DNA of 53,435 bases from Coriobacteriia bacterium (GCA_009784425.1 WRBR01000004.1:1-53435), one strand, 5' to 3'; shown: positions 24,033 to 34,356, counted from the stretch's first letter. A program made the numbers and translations. The notes: generated by a model from the letters alone, not told the origin.

Positions 24033-26960
24033 ATGGCAGGAATCAGAGTACATGAGCTAGCAAAAGAGTTTGGTATGACGAGCAAGGAATTGCTCGTATA
24101 CCTTGAGGAGATGAAGATACCTGCCAAGGGTCACTCCTCAACGCTGGTTGACGCTTTTGTGGACAAGGTCCGCAAGCGACTGGGCCCGGAGATTGCTGAG
24201 AAGCAGGCAAAAGCCGAGGAAGAAAAAAAGGCACAAGCAGCTGAGAGAGCAGCCGCCGAGCGCGCACGCCGCGAAGAAGAGAAGGCAGCCCGCGCAAAAG
24301 CCGCGGAAAAGGAACGCGCCCAGCGCGAAGCCGAGCGGGCGCTGCAAAGAGGCTTAACGCTTGAAGAATCCCTTGCCGAGGATGCTGCCGCCAAGAAGCC
24401 GACAAAAGTTGCGGTGTCGCCAGAAGCAGCAGCCAAAGAAGCAGCCGAGCTGCTCGGCCTCACCGATGAAACCGAAGAAGCCGACGAGTTAGTTGTGATA
24501 ACTGAAGAGCTCATAGGCGACGAGCCGGTGCCTCCCAAGAAAGGCGCTGCAGCAAAAGCCGCTGCGCAGAAGAAGGCGCCAACCTTCAGCGGACTTCTCT
24601 CGCAGATAGAGGCAGAGAAAAGCCGCATTGAAGCTGAGAAAGAACGCCTGGCAGCAGAAAGAGCCGCGGCTAAAGAAACCAAGGCAGTCAAGTCAGTTAA
24701 GACTACCAAGGCAGCCAAGGCAGAAGAAGCCGCCCTCGCACTTGATGAAATGCCAACGGAGGGCTTGCTTGCGCTTGAAGGCGATGACCAGACCACCGAG
24801 CCACAAATTGCTAAAACAGATAGCAGTACTGAGGGCGAGGCAGAAGCCAAGACTCGCGGAGGCCGCAAAGGCAAGGGCCGCAAAGGCCACGCCACTGATG
24901 AGCAGAGCTTTGACGAGGGTGCCGGGCGCCATCGCAAGGGCAAAGAGGGCAGAAAGCAGCACGGCCTGCAAATGACCGACATCTATGATGACGGCGATGC
25001 CCCTGAAGACGATCGCTACCGCAAAATGGCCGTTGCCGCAGAGATGCTGCAACGCGAGAAGGTCTTGGCGGAGGCTCGCGCTGCCGTTAAGGCTGCCGGC
25101 GACGAGGGCGGCGGCCGCCGCAAGAAGCGCAAAGAAAAGCGCGAGGCCGAGGCCAAAGAGCGCGCCGAGGCCGTAGCCATAGAGCGCGGGCTCGACCCCG
25201 AGCTGGTGCTGGACTCCTCAGTAACGGAGGTTCCCACCGGCGCAACCGTACAGGAATTCTCCGACATTGTAGACGTGCCCTCGGGCGACGTAGTCAAGCG
25301 CCTCTTCTTACTGGGCAGCCCGCTCACCGTCACTCAAACCATGAGCGATGAGCTCATCGAGCTCATAGCCGATGACCTGGAGCGCAAGATACGCATAGTC
25401 TCTCCTGAAGAGGAATATGCTGTGCAGATAGTTGACGCTCCCGAGAGCCTTGTGCCGAGACCCCCGGTAGTCACGGTTATGGGGCACGTTGACCACGGCA
25501 AAACTTCACTACTCGATGCCATCCGCGAGACCGAGGTCATCACCACCGAGGCCGGTGGAATCACCCAGCACATTGGTGCTTCGGTGGCGCATATCAACAA
25601 CCAACAAATCACCTTCATCGATACGCCGGGCCACGAGGCCTTCACGGCCATGCGTGCCCGCGGCGCAAAAGTCACCGACGTAGTGGTTTTGGTAGTGGCC
25701 GCAGACGACGGGGTCATGCCCCAGACCGTTGAGGCCATCAACCACGCAGAGGCAGCGGGTGTGCCGATAGTGGTTGCCATTAACAAGATAGACAAGCCGG
25801 GTGCTACACCCGATAGAGCCCGCCAAGAGCTTTCCGAGCACGGCATAGTGCCCGAGGAGTGGGGCGGACAAAACATGTTTGTAGAGGTGAGCGCCAAAAA
25901 GCGCATCAACATTGATGACCTGCTTGAGGCCATCATCTTGCAGGCTGACGTACTGGAGCTCAAGGCAAACCCTGACACCTTGGCCTCGGGCATTGTCATT
26001 GAGGCTAAGCTCGACAAAGGCCGCGGCCCGGTGGCCACGGTGCTGGTGCAGCGTGGCACCCTGCACGTGGGAGAAACCATCGTCATGGGAACCAGCTACG
26101 GCCGCGTCCGCGCACTCATCAACCCGCTTGGCGAAAACGTCACCGAGGCCAAGCCCTCGGATCCGGTTGAGCTGCTCGGTCTTGATTCCGTGCCGGCCGC
26201 CGGCGATGACTTCAGGGTCTTTGCCGAGGAGCGCGATGCCCGCAACCTGGTCAAAGACCGCTCACTCAGGCAGCGCATGGCCGAACATCAGAGCAAGTCT
26301 CGCGTTACCCTGGAGAACTTCTTCAGCCGCATTGAGCAAAACGAGCTCTCCGACCTCAACCTCATCGTCAAGGCTGACGTGCAGGGCTCCATCGAGGCCT
26401 TGGGCGACGCCCTCGAAAAGATGGACCAAAGCGAGGTACGCATCAATATCATCCACTCAGCGGTGGGTGGTGTCACCGAGACCGACGTGACCCTTGCCGC
26501 TGCCTCCAATGCCATTATCATTGGCTTTAACGTGCGTCCCACGGTCAAGGCCAAGCAGATGGCAGACCGCGAAGAGGTTGAGATCAAGACCTACAAGATC
26601 ATCTACCAGGCAATTGAAGACATCAATGCCGCGCGCGTTGGCCTACTGGCTCCTGAGATAATTGAGCAGGACACCGGCATGGCCGAGGTGCGCGAGACCT
26701 TCAAGGTGCCCAAGCTCGGCACCATTGCCGGCTGTATGGTGGAGGAGGGCGAGATAGGCCGCGATGACGAGATCAGGGTCATTCGCAACGGCCTGGTTGT
26801 CCATGAGGGCAGAATTGCCTCCCTCAAGCGTTTCAAAGAAGACGTCAAAAGCGTCAAGGCTGGCTACGAATGCGGCATAGGTATTGATGGATACCAAGAC
26901 GTCAAAGTAGGCGACGTGCTGGAGACCTTCAGAAAGAAAGAGATAATAAGAGAGGCCTGA
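24033..26960 (+). CDS. infB: Translation initiation factor IF-2
   Basis: A 975-aa GTPase that delivers initiator tRNA. The N-terminal IF2_N helix ([20 protein letters not shown]) is followed by about 350 residues of charged, Ala/Glu/Lys-rich low complexity, and a second IF2_N segment ([19 protein letters not shown]). The G domain has G1 [11 protein letters not shown]3 DTPGHEAF and G4 NKID, followed by domains II-IV. ATG 24033 (ACGGAGCAGT upstream) is chosen because translation from ATG 23958 would overlap rnpM by 65 nt and add 25 non-family residues. Confidence 0.96.
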   Translation: MAGIRVHELAKEFGMTSKELLVYLEEMKIPAKGHSSTLVDAFVDKVRKRLGPEIAEKQAKAEEEKKAQAAERAAAERARREEEKAARAKAAEKERAQREAERALQRGLTLEESLAEDAAAKKPTKVAVSPEAAAKEAAELLGLTDETEEADELVVITEELIGDEPVPPKKGAAAKAAAQKKAPTFSGLLSQIEAEKSRIEAEKERLAAERAAAKETKAVKSVKTTKAAKAEEAALALDEMPTEGLLALEGDDQTTEPQIAKTDSSTEGEAEAKTRGGRKGKGRKGHATDEQSFDEGAGRHRKGKEGRKQHGLQMTDIYDDGDAPEDDRYRKMAVAAEMLQREKVLAEARAAVKAAGDEGGGRRKKRKEKREAEAKERAEAVAIERGLDPELVLDSSVTEVPTGATVQEFSDIVDVPSGDVVKRLFLLGSPLTVTQTMSDELIELIADDLERKIRIVSPEEEYAVQIVDAPESLVPRPPVVTVMGHVDHGKTSLLDAIRETEVITTEAGGITQHIGASVAHINNQQITFIDTPGHEAFTAMRARGAKVTDVVVLVVAADDGVMPQTVEAINHAEAAGVPIVVAINKIDKPGATPDRARQELSEHGIVPEEWGGQNMFVEVSAKKRINIDDLLEAIILQADVLELKANPDTLASGIVIEAKLDKGRGPVATVLVQRGTLHVGETIVMGTSYGRVRALINPLGENVTEAKPSDPVELLGLDSVPAAGDDFRVFAEERDARNLVKDRSLRQRMAEHQSKSRVTLENFFSRIEQNELSDLNLIVKADVQGSIEALGDALEKMDQSEVRINIIHSAVGGVTETDVTLAAASNAIIIGFNVRPTVKAKQMADREEVEIKTYKIIYQAIEDINAARVGLLAPEIIEQDTGMAEVRETFKVPKLGTIAGCMVEEGEIGRDDEIRVIRNGLVVHEGRIASLKRFKEDVKSVKAGYECGIGIDGYQDVKVGDVLETFRKKEIIREA

Positions 26961-26965
26961 TAAGC

Positions 26966-27310
26966 ATGGGGGCAAAGCAGTCAGCAGCAAGCAGAAGGGT
27001 CAACGAATCAGCCAGGGCTGCCCTCGCTGATTTGTTGCTGAGCGAGTTTTCTGACCCCAGGCTCGAGCTCATCACCGTGACAGATGTGCGGGTATCAAAG
27101 GATAGAAGCATGGCCACGGTTTTAGTAAGCAGCTCGCCGGGACAATACGAAGACACCCTGGCAGGCCTTGAAAGCGCCAAGGGGCGCCTCCGGACCCTGC
27201 TCGGCAAAGAATTGGGATGGCGAGTTACGCCAGAACTACGTTTTGTCATCGACATTGGCGTAGACCACGCCCAAGAAATCGATGCCTTTCTCAAAGGAGG
27301 CAGCTCATGA
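26966..27310 (+). CDS. rbfA: 30S ribosome-binding factor A
   Basis: A 114-aa cold-shock and 16S rRNA maturation factor. Family features include RRVNESARAALADLL, DPRLELITVTDVRVSKD, the Ala-Thr-Val-Leu-Val strand and a C-terminal TPELRFVIDIGVDHAQEID. It starts 5 nt after infB. Its last codons overlap the next gene's start by 4 nt (ATGA). Confidence 0.93.
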   Translation: MGAKQSAASRRVNESARAALADLLLSEFSDPRLELITVTDVRVSKDRSMATVLVSSSPGQYEDTLAGLESAKGRLRTLLGKELGWRVTPELRFVIDIGVDHAQEIDAFLKGGSS

Positions 27311-28362
27311 GTGTTCAGTTGAAATATACCGCTCTTGGGGAGCCTGACGATCCCGGGTCAGGCAGCAGCGCCGTTGTTGAATACGAGTCCCTGCAGGTAG
27401 ACGAGGTTTTGGCTCTGCTTGAAGCTTCTCAGGTGGTTGCCATTGCCGGGCACATCAACCCTGATGGCGATGCCGTGGGCTCCGCCTTAGCACTCCGTGA
27501 TTTACTCAGAGCTATGGGCAAAGAGGTGGACATTTTGCTGGGGCAGGATAATCCTCCGCCGGAGCTCTATGACTTTTTACCTGATTACGAGTTTACTCTT
27601 GCGAGCGAGTACATCAAGACTCCTGACCTTTTCATTGTGGTTGATTCCGCCACCATCAAGCGCCTGGGCACATCCGAGAGGCTCCTTGAGGAGGCAGAGA
27701 ATACGCTGGCCATTGACCATCACACCAGTTTTCAGGGCTTTACCCGCTACTATTATGGCAACGACGTGGCACCTGCCACTGCCTCGCTCATCTGGCAACT
27801 CATCAGGGCCAGCCGGATTGAGCCCACCCCCAACATGGCAACCTACTGCTACGTGGGCATCATGACCGACACCGGCCGCTTTGCCTTCAGAAGCACCGAC
27901 CGCTCGGCCTTTGTAGATGCTATGGAGATGGTTGACCTGGGAGTTAACCCCTCCGAGATGAGCCAGTTTGTCTATGAAAACAAATCTATGGCGGCAATGC
28001 GCCTTGAGGCCTTGATTATCAACAGGATACAGTTTGCCTGTGAGGGCACCGTTGTCTACTCCTTTATCTTGCATGATGACCTGAGCACGCTTGGCCTCAA
28101 GCGCGATGACACCGAGCAGCTCCCCACCATTTTGCGCTCCATAAAAGGCGTGGAGATTGCCATGCTATTCCGCGATGAGTTGGAAGAAGGCGTGCGCGTT
28201 AACCTCCGCTCCCGGAGCTCATTTAACGTGGGCGATTTTGCCTCTGTGCACGGCGGCGGTGGACATCGTGGCGCTGCCGGCCTTACGCTCGACCTGCCGC
28301 TGGCCGACGCTATCTCCTACACGCTCCACCACATAGTAGAAGACTTCTCCCACTGCCAATGA
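27307..28362 (+). CDS. nrnA: DHH-family nanoRNase / pAp phosphatase
   Basis: A 351-aa bifunctional oligoribonuclease and 3'-phosphoadenosine-5'-phosphate phosphatase of the NrnA type. The N-terminal DHH domain has GHINPDGDAVGSA, VVDSA and IDHHTS, all Mn-binding motifs. The C-terminal DHHA1 domain has GGGHRGAAG. ATG 27307 is preferred because AGGAGG lies 6 nt upstream; an upstream in-frame ATG at 27217 overlaps rbfA deeply. The gene is embedded in the standard rbfA-nrnA-truB order. Confidence 0.92.
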   Translation: MSVQLKYTALGEPDDPGSGSSAVVEYESLQVDEVLALLEASQVVAIAGHINPDGDAVGSALALRDLLRAMGKEVDILLGQDNPPPELYDFLPDYEFTLASEYIKTPDLFIVVDSATIKRLGTSERLLEEAENTLAIDHHTSFQGFTRYYYGNDVAPATASLIWQLIRASRIEPTPNMATYCYVGIMTDTGRFAFRSTDRSAFVDAMEMVDLGVNPSEMSQFVYENKSMAAMRLEALIINRIQFACEGTVVYSFILHDDLSTLGLKRDDTEQLPTILRSIKGVEIAMLFRDELEEGVRVNLRSRSSFNVGDFASVHGGGGHRGAAGLTLDLPLADAISYTLHHIVEDFSHCQ

Positions 28363-29282
28363 CAAAGAGAGGCACTCCCACCGGACTAGCTGGCATTCTC
28401 GCTCTTGACAAGCCAGAAGGCATAACCTCACACGATGTGGTTGATGTTGTCAGGCGAGTGACGGGCGAGCGACGCGTGGGCCATGCCGGCACGCTGGATC
28501 CTCTGGCAACCGGCCTCTTGCTGGTGTGCGTGGGGCCTGCGACGCGGCTTAGCGAATACCTCATGGCCGGGAATAAAGCCTACGAAGCCCGCATTTGCTT
28601 TGGCAAAGAAACCACCACCGATGACAGAGAAGGGGAGACTCTGCGCATGGCAGAGTTGCCGCGCGAGCTTGAGGACACAGCGTTTATCACCCAGCTTTTG
28701 CAGTGGATGCCGGGTTCGATGAATCAGCTGCCTCCTGCGTACTCTGCAATCAAGAAAGATGGAGTGGTTGCCTACAAGGCTGCCCGAGAAGGCAAACAGC
28801 TTGAGTTAGAGCCGCGGCGTGTTGAGCTCTTTGAAGCCGAGCTCCTGGCAATAGGAGCCGATTATTGGGATCTGCGACTGGTGGTCTCAAAGGGCTTCTA
28901 CGTGCGCTCCTTTGCCCGCGATCTGGGCAGAGCGCTTGACTCTGCCGCTCACCTCGGCGCACTCCGACGCACTGCCTCCGGCAATACTCGTATCGAACAA
29001 GCCAGCGTTATGCAAATGTCCAGCCTGCCTTTCATCGACCCCGTGGCCGCGCTGGGCTTTCCGTCTGTAGAAGTAAGCGCAGCCGAGGCTCATGGCGTAA
29101 CCAACGGTAAGCCCTTAACGCTAAGACAAGAGAACCGTCCCCCTGTTTCAGCCAGGGGTCTCATCAGCATCGTGCACAAAGATCACTTTCTCGCAATCTA
29201 CGAAACGGTAAGCAAAAGCAGCCTCGCGCAACCTAAAGTCATCCTCCCCGGCGGCATTCTCCGTCCCTCTCTCTCACACTAA
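28359..29282 (+). CDS. truB: tRNA pseudouridine(55) synthase
   Basis: A 307-aa enzyme that isomerises U55 in tRNA. It has GILALDKPEGITSHDVV, the catalytic aspartate in HAGTLDPLATG, and YEARICFG. ATGA overlap with nrnA. The C-terminal part contains RQENRPPVS, encoded by a short sequence (29123-29153) resembling half of the palindromic elements at 5.7 and 48.2 kb. The stop codon overlaps by 2 nt the stop of the convergent P-type ATPase gene, so no terminator separates them. Confidence 0.94.
   Translation: MTKRGTPTGLAGILALDKPEGITSHDVVDVVRRVTGERRVGHAGTLDPLATGLLLVCVGPATRLSEYLMAGNKAYEARICFGKETTTDDREGETLRMAELPRELEDTAFITQLLQWMPGSMNQLPPAYSAIKKDGVVAYKAAREGKQLELEPRRVELFEAELLAIGADYWDLRLVVSKGFYVRSFARDLGRALDSAAHLGALRRTASGNTRIEQASVMQMSSLPFIDPVAALGFPSVEVSAAEAHGVTNGKPLTLRQENRPPVSARGLISIVHKDHFLAIYETVSKSSLAQPKVILPGGILRPSLSH
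29123..29153. mobile_element. Probable remnant of the palindromic element inside truB
   Basis: The AGACAAGAGAACCGTCCCC stretch and the following CTGTTTCAGCC match the right-arm sequence of the 48.2-kb element with a few differences and one or two missing bases. It is read in the same frame (RQxNRP). About 30 nt survive; a chance match is possible but unlikely. Confidence 0.5.
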
Positions 29283-31960
29283 GCTTCTGAGTTTGGGGTG
29301 TGCTTTACCAGGCGGTCTTTGTATTCAGCTGCTTCGCTTTGGTTGCTTACGAACTTGCTGATTTCGGCAACGATGGTGGGGATAAGCACCAGACCAATGA
29401 CGATGAGCCAATGGTTAAGGCCCAAAGGCACCACTCCAAAGAAGCTGGCGAGTGGTGGCACTACAACCAGCAGGGCAAAGAGGGCCACCATAGAAAAGGC
29501 TCCGAGGGCAAGCAAAGGGTTGTCCCTGATATTACTCCTGAAGATTGACCGCCCACTGCGCGCAGTAAAGATGTGCAAGATGGCAGACCAGCCAATCAGC
29601 AGAAAAGCCATAGTTTGACCCGTGGCGTATGAAGGCAAGCACACATCACTCACCACCACAAATGCCCCAACGTAAAAACCAATCAGCGCTATCGACACAA
29701 AGGTAAAGGACTGCCGCGCCATCTTGAACAGCAGACCTTTGAATACGCTTTCGCCCCGGCGCACCGGGTTGTTCTGCATAATGCCGGGCTCGGGCTTTTC
29801 GCGGGCGATGAAGAGGCCGGGCACCCCCACGCCAATCACGTTGATCAGCAGTATCATTATCGGCGTTAAGGGCAGGTGCCAACCCAGCAGCAGCGCAATC
29901 AGCATCAAGGTGACCTCAGAAAAATTACAGGAGAGCAAAAAGTAAATCGTCTTGCGCACGTTGGCGTAGACCCCGCGCCCTCGGTGGATGGCAGCAACAA
30001 TAGTGGAGAAGTTGTCGTCAATCAGCACCATGTCAGCCGCGCTTTTGGACACTTCGGTGCCGGTGATTCCCATAGCAACGCCCACGTCTGCCGCCTTTAA
30101 GGCCGGGGCATCGTTGACGCCGTCGCCCGTCATGGCTACCACCTCGTTATGCTCTTGCCACGCCTCCACAATGCGAATCTTGTCCTCGGGCGAAACTCGG
30201 GCATATACGCAGTACTGCGCAACGTTTTCTATCAGCTCCTCGTCGCTCATCTCAGAAAGATCCAGGCCGGTTATCACCTTGCCGCCATCGGAGAGCAGGC
30301 CAATCTGGCGGGCAATGGCCTCGGCGGTTGTGGCATGGTCCCCGGTAATCATCACGGTGCGGATGCCGGCATTCTTGGCAATATTAATGGCCTCGGTGGC
30401 CTCCGGGCGCGGCGGATCGATGATGCCGATAATGCCCTCAAAGAAGAGGTTCTTCTCCAGCTCTTCTAGCTTGTCGCTTTCTGGCAGCGCATCTACCCGC
30501 TTGCTGCCGAGTGCAATCATTCTGAGAGCGTCTTGGGCAAAGTGGTTGTGCATATCCTCGCGCGCTCTGAGCTCTTCAGGCGTTGCTACAGCAAAGGGCA
30601 CCCGGTCAAAGGCTCCCTTGGTTAAAACAAGGTAGCCGCCCTCGGGGCATTGGTGTACGGTGGTCATCATCTTTCGGTCAGACGAAAAGGTCACTTCCGC
30701 CACTCGGGGGTAGCGCTGTTCAAGCTCAAACTTTTTGCCTCCCTTAGCAGTAAAGAGCCGGAGAATTGCCGCCTCGGTGGGATCCCCAATAATCTGCAGC
30801 TCACCGTCCTCGTCTAGCTCTGCCACGGCGTTGCTTGCCAGGGTGAACTTGTCCAGCAGCTCCATCTGAGTGGCAGAAAACTCACAACTGTCTTTGAACG
30901 GCTCGGCTCCACTTTGCCACAGGCGCTGTATGGCCATGCGGTTTTGGGTAAGCGTGCCGGTTTTATCGGAGCAAATAACGGAGGTGCTACCGAGCGTCTC
31001 TACGGCAACCAGTTTACGTATCAGCGCATTCTTCTTGACCATCTCGGTGACGCCCCGGGTCAAGATTAAGGTCACAATCAGCGACAGGGTCTCAGGCACC
31101 GCGGCAACCGCCAGGGCAACGGCTACAAACAGCATCTCCCAAACGTCTGCCCCTTGCATAAGCTCAATAAAGAATATGGCAAGCGCCGCAGTAATGGCAA
31201 TGAAGCTGATGACCTTGCCCACGCCGTCAAGGCGGGCTTGCAGGGGAGTCCTGAGCTTTTGGGCATCATTGAGATAGCCGGCGATATGCCCCATCTGCGT
31301 GTTCATGCCGGTTGCCACCACCAAGGCCTTGGCGCGCCCCGCTGTTACCAAGCAGCCCGAGAATATCATGTTGAGCTGGTCAGCCACCGCCACCTTGCCG
31401 GTGAGTACCACGTTGGAATCCTTCTCAACCGGCATACTCTCGCCGGTGAGTATTGATTCATCAGACATAAAATCGGTGCTCTCAAGCAAGTGGGCATCGG
31501 CAGAGATTTTATCACCAGCGCTGAGTAAAATGATGTCACCCGGCACCAGCTCAGCCGAATCAACCTCTTGTTGCCTGCCGTCCCTCAGCACCAGGCTGAG
31601 TGGGCTGCTCATGCTCTTGAGCGCATGCAAGGCGCGCTCGGCGCCGCGCTCCTGCGTCACCGCCAAAGTCATGTTGAGTATGACAATGCCGATGATGACA
31701 AAGAACTCCGTGAGCCCCTTGCCACCCTCTTGCGTTGCCATAAAGAGCGAAATTGCCGCCGCTGCAATCAGTATGATCGTGGGGGCATCGCGCAGATTGT
31801 GCAGGATCTTCTTGAAGACCCCCTCGCTTTTTTGCTCATCAAACTGGTTTTTGCCGTAGTGCTGCTGCTTTGCGGCAATAGAATCTGAGTCAAGGCCTGT
31901 CTCGCTGTTTGACTCGAGCTGCTCAAGCAGAGATTCCCTGTCAATTTCGTGCCAACCCAT
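29279..31960 (-). CDS. P-type cation-transporting ATPase (type II, Ca2+-ATPase-like) with altered TM6
   Basis: An 893-aa P-type ATPase: N-terminal cation-ATPase domain, actuator motif TGES, phosphorylation motif CSDKTGTLTQN, hinge MTGDGVNDAPALKAADVG, and 10 expected helices. TM4 has VPETLSLIVT (Ca2+ pumps: PEGLP), keeping the ion-binding Glu. TM6 reads LINVIGVGVPGL where Ca2+ pumps have N-x-x-T-D-G, so the key Asp is missing and ion selectivity is uncertain. ATG 31960 (starts MGWHEIDRESLLEQL) is preferred over 31990 because it matches the family start and has GGAG upstream. It is convergent with truB, with overlapping stop codons. Confidence 0.92.
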   Translation of the reverse strand: MGWHEIDRESLLEQLESNSETGLDSDSIAAKQQHYGKNQFDEQKSEGVFKKILHNLRDAPTIILIAAAAISLFMATQEGGKGLTEFFVIIGIVILNMTLAVTQERGAERALHALKSMSSPLSLVLRDGRQQEVDSAELVPGDIILLSAGDKISADAHLLESTDFMSDESILTGESMPVEKDSNVVLTGKVAVADQLNMIFSGCLVTAGRAKALVVATGMNTQMGHIAGYLNDAQKLRTPLQARLDGVGKVISFIAITAALAIFFIELMQGADVWEMLFVAVALAVAAVPETLSLIVTLILTRGVTEMVKKNALIRKLVAVETLGSTSVICSDKTGTLTQNRMAIQRLWQSGAEPFKDSCEFSATQMELLDKFTLASNAVAELDEDGELQIIGDPTEAAILRLFTAKGGKKFELEQRYPRVAEVTFSSDRKMMTTVHQCPEGGYLVLTKGAFDRVPFAVATPEELRAREDMHNHFAQDALRMIALGSKRVDALPESDKLEELEKNLFFEGIIGIIDPPRPEATEAINIAKNAGIRTVMITGDHATTAEAIARQIGLLSDGGKVITGLDLSEMSDEELIENVAQYCVYARVSPEDKIRIVEAWQEHNEVVAMTGDGVNDAPALKAADVGVAMGITGTEVSKSAADMVLIDDNFSTIVAAIHRGRGVYANVRKTIYFLLSCNFSEVTLMLIALLLGWHLPLTPIMILLINVIGVGVPGLFIAREKPEPGIMQNNPVRRGESVFKGLLFKMARQSFTFVSIALIGFYVGAFVVVSDVCLPSYATGQTMAFLLIGWSAILHIFTARSGRSIFRSNIRDNPLLALGAFSMVALFALLVVVPPLASFFGVVPLGLNHWLIVIGLVLIPTIVAEISKFVSNQSEAAEYKDRLVKHTPNSEA

Positions 31961-32051
31961 AGGACACCATCTCCGTAAAAAACCACCCATTGGCCACTCT
32001 TGTTCTAGGAAAACTGTAGCACATCCGGACCCAGGGTCACTCAGGTATTGG

Positions 32052-32057
32052 TATACT
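32052..32057 (+). promoter_or_regulatory. Putative -10 box (TATACT) upstream of the DUF1015 gene
   Basis: TATACT lies 38 nt before GTG 32096. It excludes the in-frame TTG at 32048 as start. No clear -35 box is visible. Confidence 0.4.
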
Positions 32058-32095
32058 CATGGGAGAATATCACGAAGAGAGAAGAAGAGAAAACC

Positions 32096-33340
32096 GTGGC
32101 AACAATAGTTCCCTTTATCAGTTGGCGGCCCCCTGCAGAGATTGCAGAACAGGTGGCTGCCGCTCCCTATGACACCTTATCGCGCGCTGAGGCAGTTCAG
32201 GAGATAACGCGCGAGCCCCTGAGCTTTTTGCGTATTGACCGGCCTGCAGCGCTTGTTGATCCGGCAATCGACGAGTACGAAGCGCAGGTTTACGCGCGCG
32301 CCCGTGCAGAGCTTGATGCCTGGTACGAGCAGGGCATCATGGTGCCCGATAACGAAGCGCTTGAACCGGTGTACTTTGTCTATCGCCTCACGCAACAAAA
32401 CCACAGCCAAACCGGCCTGGTTGCCTGCGCCAGCGTGGCCGACTACAAAAGTGGCGTCATCAAGCGCCACGAGAACACCCGGGCAAAAAAGGAATGTGAC
32501 AGAGTTGAGCACATAAAAGTCTTGGAGGCGCACACGGGACCCGTTCTGCTCACCTATCCCAGCGTGCAAGAAATTGATGAGCTGCTTGAGCAAACAACAG
32601 CAGAGACAAAGCCTCTCTACGATTTTGTTGCCCCTGACGGCGTGCGCCATGAGTACTGGCGCCTTGACGATAAAGAGGTCATGGAGCAGATCCAGCACTG
32701 CTTTGAGCGCATCCCCGCACTCTATATAGCCGACGGCCATCATCGCGCCGCCGCTGCCATACGAGTTGCTGATTGGTATGCAGAGGAGCAGCTTGAAGGG
32801 CAGCAAGCAGCCCAGCAATTCTTGGTTGCCGTGTTTGGGAGCGATGAGCTGCAGGTACTTGACTACAACCGCGTCATCTCTGACTTAGCTGGGCAAAGCC
32901 CGCAGCAAGTACTCAACGCCATCGCAGAAGTCATGGACGTTGAGCTTAAAGGTGCCGAGCCCTATCGCCCCGCAAAGCGCGGTGAGCTGGCTCTCTATCT
33001 GGAGGGTCTCTGGTATAAACTCACGGTGCGAGAAACCACTCGCCCCCAAGACGCCGTTGACGGCCTAGATGTAGCACTGCTTCACAGCGCCATCCTCGCG
33101 CCTATCCTGCACGTAGAGGATCCGCGCTCCGATCCGCGCATCACCTACATTGGAGGAGCCCGCGGCCTCGCCGAGCTTGCCGAGCGCGCAGACCAAACAC
33201 ATGGTGCCGCCTTTGCGCTCTATCCTTGCTCACTCGCGGAACTGTTTGCCGTAGCAGACGAAGACCGCCTCATGCCCCCCAAATCCACCTGGTTTGAACC
33301 CAAGCCTAAATCCGGTCTGGCTATTCATAGAATGTACTGA
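32096..33340 (+). CDS. DUF1015 family protein
   Basis: A 414-aa cytoplasmic protein of the DUF1015 family, whose function is unknown. Family marks are FISWRPPAEIAEQVAAAPYD at the N-terminus and IADGHHRAAAA in the middle. Members are often found near serine or amino-acid metabolism genes, but here the gene stands alone between two minus-strand units. The start is GTG 32096, preceded by a purine-rich AGAAGAGAAAACC and by the -10 box at 32052; a TTG at 32048 would lengthen the protein by 16 atypical residues. Confidence 0.85.
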   Translation: MATIVPFISWRPPAEIAEQVAAAPYDTLSRAEAVQEITREPLSFLRIDRPAALVDPAIDEYEAQVYARARAELDAWYEQGIMVPDNEALEPVYFVYRLTQQNHSQTGLVACASVADYKSGVIKRHENTRAKKECDRVEHIKVLEAHTGPVLLTYPSVQEIDELLEQTTAETKPLYDFVAPDGVRHEYWRLDDKEVMEQIQHCFERIPALYIADGHHRAAAAIRVADWYAEEQLEGQQAAQQFLVAVFGSDELQVLDYNRVISDLAGQSPQQVLNAIAEVMDVELKGAEPYRPAKRGELALYLEGLWYKLTVRETTRPQDAVDGLDVALLHSAILAPILHVEDPRSDPRITYIGGARGLAELAERADQTHGAAFALYPCSLAELFAVADEDRLMPPKSTWFEPKPKSGLAIHRMY

Positions 33341-33394
33341 GGGCGTAAGGTGGCGTGAAGAGCCAAGAGAACGGCTCAGTGTCACACTTTCAGT

Positions 33395-33504
33395 AGTTCC
33401 TGCCGCGTTTGCACGCAAAAAGACGATTATTGCGCAGATTTAGTCCAAAATGGCTCTGAATTGGCCTCAAAACCGTCTTTTTGCGTGCAAACGCGGCAGG
33501 AACT
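33395..33504. mobile_element. MITE-like perfect 31-bp inverted repeat with 48-nt centre
   Basis: The arms 33395-33425 (AGTTCCTGCCGCGTTTGCAC...) and 33474-33504 are exact reverse complements over 31 nt. They sit between the convergent DUF1015 and map genes. There is no transposase and no visible target duplication. It could form a long cruciform or RNA hairpin and act as a bidirectional terminator, but length and perfection suggest a non-autonomous repetitive element. Confidence 0.7.
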
Positions 33505-33577
33505 TGGAGTTTTGCGCCACGGCTCTCGGGCACAGCCTGCTGTTGACAGGAGGACTCAGCGGTTATGAGCACTCAGC

Positions 33578-34330
33578 TTATTCTGCAGTCAGGATTTCTG
33601 GCCCGTCAACGGTCAAAGCCACCGTGTGCTCAAAGTGGGCTGAGAGCGAGTCGTCGGCGGTGTATACAATCCAGCCGTCCAGGTATGGTCCCCTTGTGCG
33701 ATAACCGCCCACGTTAATCATGGGCTCAATGGCAAACACCATGCCGGCCTTAAGCTTGAGACCGGTTTTTTTGCGGCCAAAGTTGGGCACTACGGGGTCT
33801 TCGTGCATCGCCTTGCCTATGCCGTGGCCCACGTACTCGCGCACCACACTAAAACCAGCAGCCTCTGCAATCCCTTGAATCGCATGGCCAATGTCGCCCA
33901 GATGGCCACCTACCTGTGCCGCATCAATGCCTGCCCACATAGACTGCTCGGTCACCTCAAGCAAACGCGCAGCCTCGGGGGCAATTTCACCCACGGCATA
34001 GGTGGCAGCGTTATCCCCATACCAACCGTCAAAAATTGCACCGGTGTCAATGGAGATGATGTCGCCTTCTTGCAAGATGACCTCGGCACTGGGAATGCCA
34101 TGAACTATCTGATTATTAATCGAGGCGCAAATTGAACCCGTAAAACCCCCGTAGCCCTTGAAAGCCGGCCGAGCGCCCTCCAGGCGAATCAGGTTCTCGG
34201 CAAAACGGTCAAGCTCCAAGGTGGAGATGCCCGGGCGCACCAGCTCGCCGGTTTTGCGCAGCACCTTGGCGCTGATACGGCCGGCGGTGCGCATGGCCTC
34301 TATCTTCTCGGGTGTTTTAATGGGGATCAT
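33578..34330 (-). CDS. map: Methionine aminopeptidase, type I
   Basis: A 250-aa metalloprotease that removes initiator methionine. It begins MIPIKTPEKIEAMRTAGRIS. The metal ligands are in DTGAIFDGWYGDNAAT (two Asp), GHGIGKAMHEDP (His), IEPMI (Glu) and the C-terminal SAHFEHT (Glu). It lies 26 nt downstream of yerC on the minus strand. A TTG at 34351 would add 7 residues; ATG 34330 fits the family, although neither has a clear ribosome site. Confidence 0.93.
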   Translation of the reverse strand: MIPIKTPEKIEAMRTAGRISAKVLRKTGELVRPGISTLELDRFAENLIRLEGARPAFKGYGGFTGSICASINNQIVHGIPSAEVILQEGDIISIDTGAIFDGWYGDNAATYAVGEIAPEAARLLEVTEQSMWAGIDAAQVGGHLGDIGHAIQGIAEAAGFSVVREYVGHGIGKAMHEDPVVPNFGRKKTGLKLKAGMVFAIEPMINVGGYRTRGPYLDGWIVYTADDSLSAHFEHTVALTVDGPEILTAE

Positions 34331-34356
34331 AAAAGGCAGGCCCAATACCAAAGAAC

